Assembly: GCA_002470465.1 (NCBI GenBank)
Contig: DKMD01000010.1
Span: forward strand, 53,472 to 117,471
Direction: 5' to 3'
From: Pluralibacter sp. UBA7423
Lineage (GTDB): Bacteria; Pseudomonadota; Gammaproteobacteria; Enterobacterales; Enterobacteriaceae
Length of the DNA stretch: 64,000 bases
The position numbers and the translations under genes are program-made. Below the pieces are notes generated by a model. That model searched no databases, was not told the origin of the DNA, and was given only the letters and a program-made list of their open reading frames with translations. Shown here piece by piece: positions 52,140 to 61,878 of this stretch. Position 1 is the stretch's first letter, and each line of letters opens with the position of its first letter.

Positions 52140-53354
52140 TTATTTCAGCTTACGCATGACCAGCGTGGCGTTGGTGCCACCGAAGCCGAAGCTGTTAGAC
52201 ATCACGGTGTTCAACTGGCGTTCGGTCGGCTGGGTGACGATGTTCAGGCCAGCGGCCTGCTCGTCCATCTCATCAATGTTGATGCTTGGGGCAATGAAGC
52301 CGTGTTCCAGCATCAGCAGAGAGTAGATAGCTTCCTGCACGCCTGCAGCACCCAGAGAGTGACCGGTCATGGCTTTGGTTGCAGAGATTGCCGGGCTGTT
52401 GTCACCGAAGACTTCACGGATTGCGCCCAGCTCTTTCACGTCGCCTACCGGCGTAGACGTGCCGTGAGAGTTCAGGTAGTCGATTGGGGTATCAACACCG
52501 TGCATCGCCATCTTCATGCAGCGCGCCGCGCCTTCACCGGATGGAGCAACCATGTCAGCACCATCGGACGTTGCGCCATAACCAACGATTTCTGCATAAA
52601 TATGTGCGCCGCGAGCAAGCGCGTGCTCCAGTTCTTCAACCACGACCATGCCACCGCCGCCTGCGATGATGAAACCGTCACGGTTCGCATCATAAGTACG
52701 GGACGCTTTTTCCGGCGTTTCGTTGTATTTGGTTGACAGTGCGCCCATTGCGTCGAACTCACAGGCCATTTCCCAACCCAGTTCTTCGCCGCCGCCGGCA
52801 AAGACGATGTCCTGTTTGCCCAGCTGAATCTGCTCTACTGCGTTACCGATACAGTGTGCGGAAGTGGCACAAGCAGAGCTGATGGAGTAGTTCACGCCGT
52901 GAATTTTAAACGGCGTTGCGAGGCACGCGGAAACCGCAGAGCCCATGGCTTTGGTCACAACATAGGGACCGACTGCCTTCAGGCCACGCGGGCTACGCAT
53001 TGCGTCAGCGCCGAATACCTGAGCTTTAGAAGAACCACCGGAGCCGGCAATCAGGCCTACGCGCGGGTTGTTCTGATAATCTTCTGCTTTCAGGCCAGCG
53101 TCTTCAACAGCCTGCTGCATGGAGAGGAAAGCATACACAGAGGCATCGTTCATGAAACGAACCACTTTACGGTCGATCAGGCCCGTGGTGTCCAGTTTGA
53201 CGTTACCCCAGATGTGGCTACGCATACCAGAATCTTTGAATTCTTGAGAGAAAGTGATCCCAGAGCGACCTTCACGCAGGGATGCCAGGACTTCCTGCTG
53301 GTTGTTACCGATGCTGGAAACGATACCCAGGCCAGTAATCACTGCACGTTTCAT
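52140..53354 (-). CDS. fabB: Beta-ketoacyl-ACP synthase I
   Basis: Elongating condensing enzyme (KAS I) needed for unsaturated fatty acids. The catalytic triad is visible: cysteine in SSACATSAH (about residue 163), and histidines in [11 protein letters not shown] (about 298) and [10 protein letters not shown] (about 333). The 404-residue length is usual. It is monocistronic, divergent from mnmC, with FabR and FadR sites upstream. Confidence 0.98.
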   Translation of the reverse strand: MKRAVITGLGIVSSIGNNQQEVLASLREGRSGITFSQEFKDSGMRSHIWGNVKLDTTGLIDRKVVRFMNDASVYAFLSMQQAVEDAGLKAEDYQNNPRVGLIAGSGGSSKAQVFGADAMRSPRGLKAVGPYVVTKAMGSAVSACLATPFKIHGVNYSISSACATSAHCIGNAVEQIQLGKQDIVFAGGGEELGWEMACEFDAMGALSTKYNETPEKASRTYDANRDGFIIAGGGGMVVVEELEHALARGAHIYAEIVGYGATSDGADMVAPSGEGAARCMKMAMHGVDTPIDYLNSHGTSTPVGDVKELGAIREVFGDNSPAISATKAMTGHSLGAAGVQEAIYSLLMLEHGFIAPSINIDEMDEQAAGLNIVTQPTERQLNTVMSNSFGFGGTNATLVMRKLK

Positions 53355-53401
53355 TCAATACCTCTGTAAGTCATACTCATTAAAGTGTCGAGTCGCACAA
53401 T

Positions 53402-53419
53402 AGCGTACACTTGTACGCT
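53402..53419. promoter_or_regulatory. FabR operator upstream of fabB
   Basis: AGCGTACACTTGTACGCT is an 18-base palindrome of the form known for FabR control of fabA and fabB. It lies 48 bases upstream of the fabB start. Confidence 0.82.
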
Positions 53420-53420
53420 G

Positions 53421-53437
53421 AACAAGTCCGATCAGAC
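53421..53437. promoter_or_regulatory. FadR activator site upstream of fabB
   Basis: AACAAGTCCGATCAGAC fits the FadR consensus ANCTGGTCCGACCAGNT at most positions, including GTCCGA. Adjacent FadR and FabR sites are known at fabB. Confidence 0.65.
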
Positions 53438-53512
53438 AATTTAAGTATAAATTTGCGCCGCCAGGCACACATCGCTAAGATCGCCCCACGCCTTGCCTTG
53501 CGAGTAACTTAC

Positions 53513-55522
53513 GTGAAACAAAACGCCATACAACCTGCCAACCTCGAATTTAACAATGAGGGTACACCTGTTTCCCGAGATTTCGATGATGTCTACTTTT
53601 CCAACGATAACGGTCTGGAAGAGACAAGATTCGTTTTTCTGGGCGGTAACCGGTTACCTGAACGCTTCGCCAGCCACGATCGCGCTCACTTCGTGGTGGC
53701 CGAGAGCGGATTCGGTACCGGACTGAATTTCCTGACGCTCTGGCAGGCCTTTAATGCGTTTCGCGGCTCGCACCCTGAGGCTACGCTGCAAAGGTTACAT
53801 TTCATCAGTTTTGAAAAATTCCCGCTGCGCCTGGACGATCTTAAGCTCGCGCATCAGCACTGGCCTGAACTGGCAGAGCTTGCCGGGAAACTCCAGGCCC
53901 TCTGGCCACTGCCGTTCTCCGGCTGCCACCGCTTACTGCTCGATGAAGGGCGCATCACGCTCGATTTGTGGTTTGGCGACATCAACGAACTGGTCGACAC
54001 GCTCGACGATTCTCACCATCAGCAGGTGGATGCCTGGTTCCTCGACGGCTTCGCGCCATCAAAAAACCCGGACATGTGGACACCGACGCTGTTTAACGCC
54101 ATGGCCAAACTGGCACACCCGGGCGGCACGCTTGCGACGTTCACTTCCGCAGGATTTGTGCGCCGTGGCCTGATTGATGCCGGTTTTTGCATGCAAAAGA
54201 GCAAAGGCTTTGGCCGCAAACGGGAAATGCTTACCGGATATCGTGACGACTCGCAGCCAGCACAGCCCCGGGCGCCATGGTTTGCCCGCACGGGCAGTGA
54301 AACCAGAGAAACGGCCCTTATCGGCGGCGGCATTGCCAGCGCTATGCTCTCCCTCGCGCTGCTTCGCCGCGGCTGGCAGGTCACGCTCTATTGTGAAGAC
54401 GCCATTCCGGCACAGGGCGCATCCGGCAACCGTCAGGGCGCGCTTTATCCTTTATTAACCGCTCACGATCCGGCGCTGGCGAGGTTCTTCCCAGCGGCGT
54501 TTACCTTCGCCCGCCGCCTGTACGATGCGCTTCCCGTTGAGTTTGACCATGACTGGTGCGGCGTGACACAGCTGGGCTGGGATGAAAAAAGCGCGCAGAA
54601 AATTGCCCGGATGCTGACGCTCGGCCTGCCGGCGGAAATCGCCGCAGAAGTCACCGCAGAAAACGCCCTGAACAGCATCGGCCTCGAAACCGGGTGTTCA
54701 GGCATTCAGTATCCGCTTGGCGGCTGGCTGTGCCCGGCGCAGCTGACGGCAGCAGCCATTGAGCTGGCCTGTAAAAACGGGTTGACCGTGCGCTGGAACC
54801 ACCGCTGTGAAAATCTCGAAGCAACGGAAAGCGGCTGGACGCTGCACTTCGCCGACGGTAAAAAGCAGCACCACGCAAGCGCAGTCCTCGCCAACGGGCA
54901 TCAGATCGGCCAGTTCACACAAACCGCAGACCTTCCGGTGTACGCCGTTGGCGGCCAGGTCAGCCATATTCCCACATCGCCTGAGCTGACCAGGTTACGC
55001 CAGGTGTTGTGCTATGACGGCTATCTGACGCCGCATAATCCACGCACTCAGCAGCACTGCATCGGTGCCAGCTATCATCGCGGACAGACGGAAATGGCTT
55101 ACAGTGAGGAAGATCAGCAGCGCAATCGCCAGCGTCTGATCGACTGTTTCCCGCACGCGCAATGGCCGCAGGAAGTCGATATCAGCGAGGGCAAAGCCCG
55201 CTGCGGCGTGCGCTGCGCCACCCGCGATCACCTGCCGATGATCGGCAACGTGCCGGACTACCTGCAAACCCTTGAAAGCTACGCCACGCTTGCGCAGGAC
55301 GTGGAGCACGCGCCTACGGCGCCGGTTCACAAAAATCTGTTTATGCTCGGCGCACTGGGCTCCCGCGGGCTGTGCTCTGCCCCGCTGGCGGCGGAAGTTC
55401 TCGCCTCACAGATGAGTAATGAACCTCTGCCGCTGGATGCGACCACGCTCGCTGGTCTCAGTCCAAACCGACTGTGGGTCCGCAAGCTACTGAAAGGAAA
55501 AGAGGCAGTCAAAGCACGCTGA
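53513..55522 (+). CDS. mnmC: Bifunctional tRNA mnm5s2U biosynthesis protein MnmC
   Basis: Completes 5-methylaminomethyl-2-thiouridine at the tRNA wobble position. The N-terminal methyltransferase domain (about residues 1-245) has [14 protein letters not shown] as its SAM motif. The C-terminal FAD domain has [20 protein letters not shown] near 265. The start at GTG 53513 (read M, then [12 protein letters not shown]) gives 669 residues, as in K-12, where the gene also starts GTG. Its 3' end overlaps the convergent AraC-type gene by 14 bases. Confidence 0.95.
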   Translation: MKQNAIQPANLEFNNEGTPVSRDFDDVYFSNDNGLEETRFVFLGGNRLPERFASHDRAHFVVAESGFGTGLNFLTLWQAFNAFRGSHPEATLQRLHFISFEKFPLRLDDLKLAHQHWPELAELAGKLQALWPLPFSGCHRLLLDEGRITLDLWFGDINELVDTLDDSHHQQVDAWFLDGFAPSKNPDMWTPTLFNAMAKLAHPGGTLATFTSAGFVRRGLIDAGFCMQKSKGFGRKREMLTGYRDDSQPAQPRAPWFARTGSETRETALIGGGIASAMLSLALLRRGWQVTLYCEDAIPAQGASGNRQGALYPLLTAHDPALARFFPAAFTFARRLYDALPVEFDHDWCGVTQLGWDEKSAQKIARMLTLGLPAEIAAEVTAENALNSIGLETGCSGIQYPLGGWLCPAQLTAAAIELACKNGLTVRWNHRCENLEATESGWTLHFADGKKQHHASAVLANGHQIGQFTQTADLPVYAVGGQVSHIPTSPELTRLRQVLCYDGYLTPHNPRTQQHCIGASYHRGQTEMAYSEEDQQRNRQRLIDCFPHAQWPQEVDISEGKARCGVRCATRDHLPMIGNVPDYLQTLESYATLAQDVEHAPTAPVHKNLFMLGALGSRGLCSAPLAAEVLASQMSNEPLPLDATTLAGLSPNRLWVRKLLKGKEAVKAR

Positions 55523-56366
55523 TACGCAGGCGGGCCTGCTTGCGATACTGCAACGGCGTCTGATGCATCATGCGCTTAAAGCAGGTAATGAAGTAGGTCA
55601 CGTCCTGGAAACCGACCTTCGTCGCAATCGCATCCACGCTCATCTCACTGGTGCGCAGCAAATCACAGCTGCGCTTCAGCCGGCGCGTCAGTAAATATTC
55701 ATGAATGCTGCCGCCGGTCTGCTGGCGGAAAATCCGTGACGTGTAGCTGCGTGAGAGCCCGATATCGCCCGCCAGCGCCTCCAGCGAAAACTTCTCCCCA
55801 TAATGCTCCTCCAGCCACTGCATGATTTGTGCCGACGCCGTTTGCTGCTGCGGGCGGTTCTCTGCCGATTGTTCAGGCAAAAGTGACATTATCTGCATCA
55901 CCAGAAAGGCAACCTCATCCGCCGGATAGTGCTCCCGGCAGTCAAGCGCCGCAAATCGCGTCAGAATGGTTTCCATATAGTCAGCGTGTTGGTGAAGATC
56001 GATAGCCTGAGCGGGCGCACCGGAGGCGGCAAGGCGAGAAAACTGCGCCTGAAAACGGGGAAACTGTTGCAGGGTACTTTCTACCGCCGACTGCTCAATG
56101 TGCATGGTAGAACGGTGATAATGATTCCGTTCGCCGTCATCAACGTGCACTTTATGCAGGCGAAACGGCGGGAAGATAAACAGCCGTCCTGGCCGGGCGG
56201 TATAATGCTGGTTATCAACCACAACGATGCCATAGCCCTGAGAAATATAAAGAAATTCCACGCACTGGTGCCAGTGATAGTACAGCGCGCTGGAGCCCCA
56301 CATCCGGTTAAAAGAGATAGCCTGATGCTCAAGCGTGATCCTTTCCAGTAACTGCGAGTCGCCCAT
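55509..56366 (-). CDS. AraC-family transcriptional regulator
   Basis: A 285-residue regulator with an N-terminal cupin-like sensing domain (about residues 1-150; [26 protein letters not shown]). Two C-terminal AraC helix-turn-helix motifs follow ([19 protein letters not shown] and [20 protein letters not shown]). It diverges from the DUF2264-MFS-GH88 operon and is probably its activator, responding to an oligosaccharide. Its 3' end overlaps mnmC by 14 bases, a mark of the insertion edge. Confidence 0.9.
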   Translation of the reverse strand: MGDSQLLERITLEHQAISFNRMWGSSALYYHWHQCVEFLYISQGYGIVVVDNQHYTARPGRLFIFPPFRLHKVHVDDGERNHYHRSTMHIEQSAVESTLQQFPRFQAQFSRLAASGAPAQAIDLHQHADYMETILTRFAALDCREHYPADEVAFLVMQIMSLLPEQSAENRPQQQTASAQIMQWLEEHYGEKFSLEALAGDIGLSRSYTSRIFRQQTGGSIHEYLLTRRLKRSCDLLRTSEMSVDAIATKVGFQDVTYFITCFKRMMHQTPLQYRKQARLRISVL

Positions 56367-56467
56367 TTTGCCACCATGACAACAGAATTAAATTTTTAGC
56401 CTACGGTTTGCAATTTATTGCCCCCCTTCAGGGAAAATCCAGAAAAAATAAAATAGCGGTTCAGTTT

Positions 56468-56483
56468 TGTGAGGCGGCTCACT
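56468..56483. promoter_or_regulatory. CRP-like site upstream of the DUF2264 operon
   Basis: TGTGAGGCGGCTCACT matches TGTGA-N6-TCACA in nine of ten core positions. It is in the divergent region between the AraC-type gene and DUF2264. Confidence 0.65.
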
Positions 56484-56543
56484 CGGAGACGTTCACAAAA
56501 GCGGCTACGCTTGGTTTCACCGCCATCATCCGATGGTAAAAAA

Positions 56544-58424
56544 ATGAATAACAATAACTTTTATTCATCTCGTGCCCAACGGGAGGACCTCGTGCAACCT
56601 GAACAGATTACCTTTGATAATCCCTTACAAAACCGCAGCGACCTCACCCGCTGGGTAAAAGAAATGCTGAATGCCGTCACGCCTTTTTTCAACAATCGCG
56701 ACAGCGGCGTGGATCTGGCGAATTTCACCCCCCATTACGGTCAGCGTATTGCCAATATGGAGGCATTCTCGCGCTTGCTGTGGGGCGTGACGCCTCTGCT
56801 GGCAGGCGGTCAGGAGCCTGAGCAGCTGTCGCTTTATATTCAGGTCATCAAAAACGGTATTAACCCGGCCCACGTGGAATACTGGGGCGAGATTGGCCAC
56901 AGCGATCAGCGCGTCGTGGAAATGGCGGCATACGGTTTGCTGCTGGCGCTGGCCCACAAGCCGCTACTCGCCCACTTCAGCGAGCAGGAAAAGCAGCATC
57001 TGTGGCAGTGGCTGAAGCAGAGCGAAACCGCCACCATTCCCGACAACAACTGGCATTTCTTCCCGATTCTGGTGCAGCTCGGCTTTCAACACGCCGGGAT
57101 GCCGGTTAACCGTGAGGCCATCGAGCGCCATTTTGCCGCCATGGAGCGCTACTGGCTCGGCGACGGCTGGTATAGCGACGGTCCGGACAGACCGCGTGAC
57201 TACTACATTTCGATGGGTTTTCACTTCTACGGCCTGATCTACGCCACGCTGATGAAAGATGCGGACCCGGAGCGCTGTGCCACCTTGCGAAGCCGTGCCA
57301 CCGTATTTGCCAATGATTTCATTCATTTCTTTGCCGAAGACGGCGCGGCTATTCCGTTTGGCCGCAGTCTGACCTATCGCTTTGCCCAGGCCGCGTTCTG
57401 GAGCGCCGCCGCCTTTGCCGGGCTGGATAGCTACTCACCGGGCGTTCTGAAAGGCCTGGTCCTGCGCCATCTGCGCTGGTGGATGCAGCAGCAGCCGTTC
57501 GACCGCGACGGCGTGCTGAGCGTCGGCTACAGCTACCCAAATCTGATCATGGCGGAAGATTACAACGCGCCCGGCTCACCGTACTGGGCGCTGAAAACGG
57601 TGCTGGTGCTGGCATTAGGCGAAAATAGCCTCTTCTGGCAAGCCGACGAGGAAGCCCTGCCACCGCGCCATTCCCCACATCCGATTCCTGGAGCCGCACA
57701 AATTCTGGTCCACCAGCCCGACCATGAATGGCTATTGACCGCCGGTCAGTGGGAGCGCAACAACTTCGTCAATACGGAAGCGAAATACTGCAAATTTGCC
57801 TATTCGACGCGCTTTGCTTTCAGCGTAGAACGCGGGCGCTTTGGACTTTCTCACGCCTCGCCGGATTCAATGCTGCTGCTCAGTGAAAAAGACAACTACT
57901 GGCGCGGCCGCCGCGACTGCGAGCAGGTCAGCATGTCGGGTCACACAATTTACAGCCGCTGGCGCCCCTGGCACGACGTAACCGTCGATACGTGGCTCAC
58001 GGCGCTGGGTGAGTGGCAGATTCGCGTTCACCATCTGCAAACAGCCCGCGAGCTGGACACCGCCGAAGGCGGCTTCAGCCTTTGCTTCCGCCCACAGCCG
58101 GAACAGCGGCTGACCACAGGCATCAGCGCCCTTCATGGTGAAAAAGACACCAGCGCCATTCATTGTCTGAGCGCTGTTCAACGCGAAGGCGATGTCGTGC
58201 TGACCCCGCCAAACAGCAATCTTCTGTTTGCCGACAGGGCCGCAGTGCCGGTGCTGCGGAGCGAATTAACGCCTGGAACACATCTGCTGATAAGCGCCGT
58301 CTGGGCCGGTAATCAGCAGGATTACGACCCGGAAAATTGCCCGGAGGCCAGCCTGCAACAGGGCGTTATGCATCTGACGTCGGCGGCGTACGAAACGCAC
58401 TTCTCCCTGACTGAACTGCCGTGA
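56544..58424 (+). CDS. DUF2264 domain-containing protein
   Basis: A 626-residue cytoplasmic protein (no signal peptide) of the DUF2264 family. The family has an alpha-helical N-terminal part resembling alpha/alpha-barrel polysaccharide enzymes, but no proven activity. Conserved-looking segments are GWYSDGPDRPRDYYISMGFHFY (about residues 210-231) and MAEDYNAPGSPYWALK (about 336). The start is not settled: ATG 56544 has only a weak ribosome site, whereas GTG 56592 lies five bases after GGGAGG. It is first in an operon with a transporter and GH88 hydrolase, so a role on uronic-acid sugars is inferred. Confidence 0.85.
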   Translation: MNNNNFYSSRAQREDLVQPEQITFDNPLQNRSDLTRWVKEMLNAVTPFFNNRDSGVDLANFTPHYGQRIANMEAFSRLLWGVTPLLAGGQEPEQLSLYIQVIKNGINPAHVEYWGEIGHSDQRVVEMAAYGLLLALAHKPLLAHFSEQEKQHLWQWLKQSETATIPDNNWHFFPILVQLGFQHAGMPVNREAIERHFAAMERYWLGDGWYSDGPDRPRDYYISMGFHFYGLIYATLMKDADPERCATLRSRATVFANDFIHFFAEDGAAIPFGRSLTYRFAQAAFWSAAAFAGLDSYSPGVLKGLVLRHLRWWMQQQPFDRDGVLSVGYSYPNLIMAEDYNAPGSPYWALKTVLVLALGENSLFWQADEEALPPRHSPHPIPGAAQILVHQPDHEWLLTAGQWERNNFVNTEAKYCKFAYSTRFAFSVERGRFGLSHASPDSMLLLSEKDNYWRGRRDCEQVSMSGHTIYSRWRPWHDVTVDTWLTALGEWQIRVHHLQTARELDTAEGGFSLCFRPQPEQRLTTGISALHGEKDTSAIHCLSAVQREGDVVLTPPNSNLLFADRAAVPVLRSELTPGTHLLISAVWAGNQQDYDPENCPEASLQQGVMHLTSAAYETHFSLTELP

Positions 58425-58440
58425 AGCTGAGGAAAATGAG

Positions 58441-59721
58441 ATGAACGCAACAACCCCGCGCAGCGCGCAAGTGAAAATGAGCACCTTTATTTTCCTCTAC
58501 TTCTTCACCTGGTCCTCCAGCTTCGGGCTTTACGCCCTGTGGCTGAGCCAGAAGGTCGGACTCGATAGCATCACTATCGGCAGCGTCTTTGCCATCAACG
58601 GCGTGTTTGCGGTGATCATGAAGCCGGTTTACGGCTACATCATGGATAAAATCGGCATGAGCAAATGGCTACTCTATTTTGTCTGTGCCGTCTCTGCGCT
58701 GATGGCGCCATTCTTTATCTTTGTTTATCAGCCGCTGCTGCTGAGTCACACCACCATGGGCATCATTATTGGCGCGCTGTACCTGAGCCTCGGCTGGTAT
58801 GCGGGCGTGGCGGCATCCGAATCCTATGCCGATCGCTTCAGCCGCCTTTACGGCGTGGAGTTTGGCCGCGTGAGAATGTGGGGATCGCTCGGCTGGGCGC
58901 TGGCTGCCTCCGTTTCCGGGGTGCTGTTTAACCTCACGCCGCTGGCGAATTTCCTCGTCAGCAGCACCACCTCGGTACTGATGCTGCTGGTATTAATCAG
59001 CCTGAAAATTGGCGATGAGCAATTGCGCTCCAACAACGTGATTTCCGCCAATAAAATCGTCTTCAGCGACGTGGTTTTACTGCTGAAGAACCGCAAATTC
59101 TGGATGTTCAGCCTGTATGTGGCGGGCGTGGCGTGGATGATGTTTGTCGCCGAGCAGCAGTTCCCGCGCTACTTCGTCTCCTTCTTCGCCACTAAAGAGC
59201 AGGGGAACGCCTGGTACGGCTACCTCAGCATGATTCAGTCCGGCACCGAGTTCGTGATGATGATGTTCATTCCGGTGCTGGTGAACCATTACGGCGCGAA
59301 GAAAGGCCTGCTGCTGTGCGGCTGCGTAGTGGGAGCACGCCTGATCGCCTCCGGCCTGACGACCGATCCGGTGATGATCTCCATCATCAAACCGCTGTAC
59401 GGTATGGAGATCGCGCTGCTGCTGATTTCGGTCTTCAAGTACATCGCCGAGCATTTCCATAAAAAGGTGAATGCAACCATGTACCTGCTGGGCTATCAGG
59501 CGATGATTTACGTCGGTTCTGTGGTCGTCGCGCCGCCCGCGGGCTATCTGTATGCGAAAATCGGCTTCGAGCATACTTACCTGATGATGGGCTGCTGTGC
59601 CCTGCTCTTCACTCTGATTTCCACCCTTACGCTTTCCCGCTGCCGCTCTGCCCGCGATCCTCATCCTGAGGACGAACAGACGCTGAATGCGGTATCCATT
59701 GCCCCTGCCAAAAGTCATTAA
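58441..59721 (+). CDS. MFS oligosaccharide:H+ symporter (LacY/RhiT-like)
   Basis: Twelve-segment major facilitator of the oligosaccharide:H+ symporter family, 426 residues. The N-terminal FFTWSSSFGLYALWLSQKVG and the loop KPVYGYIMDKIG (about residues 61-72) are typical of LacY and of the RhiT rhamnogalacturonide transporter. It lies 16 bases after DUF2264 and nine before GH88. Its cargo is probably an unsaturated uronide disaccharide, as judged from the hydrolase. Confidence 0.9.
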   Translation: MNATTPRSAQVKMSTFIFLYFFTWSSSFGLYALWLSQKVGLDSITIGSVFAINGVFAVIMKPVYGYIMDKIGMSKWLLYFVCAVSALMAPFFIFVYQPLLLSHTTMGIIIGALYLSLGWYAGVAASESYADRFSRLYGVEFGRVRMWGSLGWALAASVSGVLFNLTPLANFLVSSTTSVLMLLVLISLKIGDEQLRSNNVISANKIVFSDVVLLLKNRKFWMFSLYVAGVAWMMFVAEQQFPRYFVSFFATKEQGNAWYGYLSMIQSGTEFVMMMFIPVLVNHYGAKKGLLLCGCVVGARLIASGLTTDPVMISIIKPLYGMEIALLLISVFKYIAEHFHKKVNATMYLLGYQAMIYVGSVVVAPPAGYLYAKIGFEHTYLMMGCCALLFTLISTLTLSRCRSARDPHPEDEQTLNAVSIAPAKSH

Positions 59722-59730
59722 GGAGACGTT

Positions 59731-60921
59731 ATGACCCGTTCCGTTGTTACCGAGCCGCTGCGCCCCGTCGAGCTGTATGCCATTGACCGCCAGGCGCTGC
59801 GGCAAAGTCTGGACGCTGCATTAACGCGTATTACGAAGAAGCTGGATACCAACATTGCCAGGTTTGGCGACAGCTTCCCGGGGGAAGCCTGTGAAAAAGG
59901 CATCTGGCCCCGCACAAAGAACGTAGAGTGGACCACCAGCTTCTGGACCGGACAGCTGTGGCTGGCGTGGGAGATGACCGGCGAGGTTCGTTTTCGCGAG
60001 GCAGCCGAACGCACTCTGCCCTCCTTCTACGAACGCATTGAAAAGCGCATTGATACGGCCACACACGATCTGGGCTTTCTTTATTCGCTCTCCTGCGTAG
60101 CCGCGTGGCGACTGACGGATAACGACATCGCACGCCGGGCAGCGCTGAAGGCCGCCGATACGCTGATGGAGCGCTTTAACCCGACGGCAAAAATCATTCA
60201 GGCCTGGGGCGATCTCAACGACCCGGAGCAGCAGGGCCGAATGATTATCGACTGCAACATGAACCTGCCGCTGCTCTACTGGGCGAGCGAGCAAACGGGT
60301 GACGCCCGCTACGCAGAAGCGGCAACGGCCCACGTGAAGCAGGCTGCACGCTACATCGTGCGTCCGGATGCTTCGACGTACCACACGTATTATATGGATG
60401 TCGTGACCGGCGAACCACGTTTCGGCAATACTCATCAGGGCTACAGCGATACCTCCTGCTGGTCGCGCGGTCAGGCATGGGGCATCTACGGCTTCCTGCT
60501 GAGCTACCTGCACACCGGCGATGAAAGCATGGTTGAGCTTTCCCGCAGCCTCGCACACTACTTCCTCAACCGCCTGCCGGAAGACGAAGTTTGCCATTGG
60601 GATTTAGCCCTGCTCGGCACCGACGCGGTGCGCGACAGCTCCGCCGCCGCCATTGCCGTCTGCGGGTTGCTGGAGCTGGTGAAAGCCCTGCCAACGCTGG
60701 ATCCGCACCGGGCTCATTATGAAGAGATGGCGCTGAAGATCGTAAAATCACTCACGGATAACTATCTGGCGCGTGAAGACGATGCCACTGAAGGACTGCT
60801 GAAGCACTCGGTGTACCATATGGGCAGCGGAAAAGGCGTGGATCAGTGCTGTAGCTGGGGAGATTATTTCTATCTGGAAGCTTTAGTTCGATTGCGCCAG
60901 GTCTGGCCGCTGTATTGGTGA
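59731..60921 (+). CDS. GH88 unsaturated glucuronyl hydrolase
   Basis: Cytoplasmic glycoside hydrolase of family 88, 396 residues. It would cleave the terminal 4,5-unsaturated uronic acid from oligosaccharides made by polysaccharide lyases. As recalled, it aligns well with Bacillus sp. GL1 UGL: HDLGFLYSLS with D113, and MIIDCNMNLPLL with D174, correspond to the catalytic D88 and D149 of that enzyme. Also conserved are IIQAWGD, SYHTYYMD-type, THQGYSD and WSRGQAWGIYGF. AAGGAG precedes the ATG. No lyase is encoded in the locus, so the sugars come from outside or another locus. Confidence 0.9.
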   Translation: MTRSVVTEPLRPVELYAIDRQALRQSLDAALTRITKKLDTNIARFGDSFPGEACEKGIWPRTKNVEWTTSFWTGQLWLAWEMTGEVRFREAAERTLPSFYERIEKRIDTATHDLGFLYSLSCVAAWRLTDNDIARRAALKAADTLMERFNPTAKIIQAWGDLNDPEQQGRMIIDCNMNLPLLYWASEQTGDARYAEAATAHVKQAARYIVRPDASTYHTYYMDVVTGEPRFGNTHQGYSDTSCWSRGQAWGIYGFLLSYLHTGDESMVELSRSLAHYFLNRLPEDEVCHWDLALLGTDAVRDSSAAAIAVCGLLELVKALPTLDPHRAHYEEMALKIVKSLTDNYLAREDDATEGLLKHSVYHMGSGKGVDQCCSWGDYFYLEALVRLRQVWPLYW

Positions 60922-60933
60922 TCCGGGGAGATA

Positions 60934-61043
60934 TTGCCGGGTGGAGGCTTACGCCTTACCCGGCCTACACCCTCTTTTACCTTGCTTAGCCAGGCCTACA
61001 AAAGAAACGTAGGCCGGGTTAGCACAGCGCCCCCCGGCGCAAC
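60934..61043. repeat. REP-type repeats between GH88 and yfcL
   Basis: Several arms of the GCCGGGTGGAGGCTTACGCC / TTACCCGGCCTACA and GTAGGCCGGGTTAGC types form a BIME-like cluster at the 3' edge of the inserted locus. Confidence 0.75.
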
Positions 61044-61044
61044 A

Positions 61045-61320
61045 TTAAATCTTCGCTTTCTGGAACAGCGTGTCCCACATGCCAAGCACCAGTGCCTGAT
61101 CGCGCGGATTCAGCTCTCCGGCCTGAATGGCCTTTTCCAGGCTATGGGAGACTTGCTCATACACCGCCTGCGCAGAGTGATCGTCACCCGCTTCCAGCTC
61201 GGCAACGGCGAGCGTCAGGTGGCCGCGCAGGTAACCGCTGGCAAACAGCTCGTCGTCGCTGGCGTGCTCAACCATGTCATCAATTAACGCCAGAATGCGC
61301 GATTCAAATTCTGCGATCAT
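61045..61320 (-). CDS. yfcL: YfcL family protein
   Basis: Conserved small helical protein of 91 residues with no known activity, near identical to K-12 Yfc[15 protein letters not shown] and [15 protein letters not shown] are family segments. It is acidic with no membrane segment. It lies nine bases after epmC, as the last gene of the aroC-mepA-yfcA-epmC-yfcL group. Confidence 0.93.
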   Translation of the reverse strand: MIAEFESRILALIDDMVEHASDDELFASGYLRGHLTLAVAELEAGDDHSAQAVYEQVSHSLEKAIQAGELNPRDQALVLGMWDTLFQKAKI

Positions 61321-61329
61321 CTTCTTTCC

Positions 61330-61878
61330 TCAATTTAGATCTTCCGGCCAGGGGAAGTGGTCCGCCGTTAACGTCGGCGTTTGATAATAATTCTGTAAAG
61401 CTGCGATGAAGCGCGCCGGACGTGCCGGGATCCCTTCCTTCAGATACGTCATTACCTGCGCATGCACCCGACGCTGGAACACGATGCGGTCGGGCTCAAA
61501 ATCGCCTTCGAGGTTGTCGCAGCTGACGTTGAACGGGAAACCCGCCGCCGCGCAAAATAGCCAGTCGAACGCCTGCGGCTTCACTTCCACGTCTTCAAAC
61601 TGGCTTTGCGTTTTGGCATCGCGCCCGTCCGGGCAGTACCAGTAACCAAAATCCACCAGCTTGCGGCGTTCGGCACCCGCGATGCACCAGTGCGAAATCT
61701 CATGCAGCGCGCTGGCATAAAAGCCGTGGGCAAAGACGATGCGGTTGTACGGCGCGTCATCATCTGCGGGAAGATAGATCGGTTCATCCTCGCCTGAAAT
61801 CAGACGGGTATTAAAATCGTCAGCAAAGCAGCCGTTAAAAATGTCGATCAGCTGCTGAAAATGGTGTTCTTGTTGCAT
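61330..61878 (-). CDS. epmC: Elongation factor P hydroxylase EpmC
   Basis: Hydroxylates the beta-lysylated lysine of EF-P, the last step of its modification. The start at ATG 61878 (MQQEHHFQQLIDIF) gives 182 residues, as in K-12; six more upstream codons are open but overlap yfcA. The metal-binding motif LHEISHWCIAG has the paired histidines of the family. Its ATG overlaps the yfcA stop (ATGA). Confidence 0.96.
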   Translation of the reverse strand: MQQEHHFQQLIDIFNGCFADDFNTRLISGEDEPIYLPADDDAPYNRIVFAHGFYASALHEISHWCIAGAERRKLVDFGYWYCPDGRDAKTQSQFEDVEVKPQAFDWLFCAAAGFPFNVSCDNLEGDFEPDRIVFQRRVHAQVMTYLKEGIPARPARFIAALQNYYQTPTLTADHFPWPEDLN

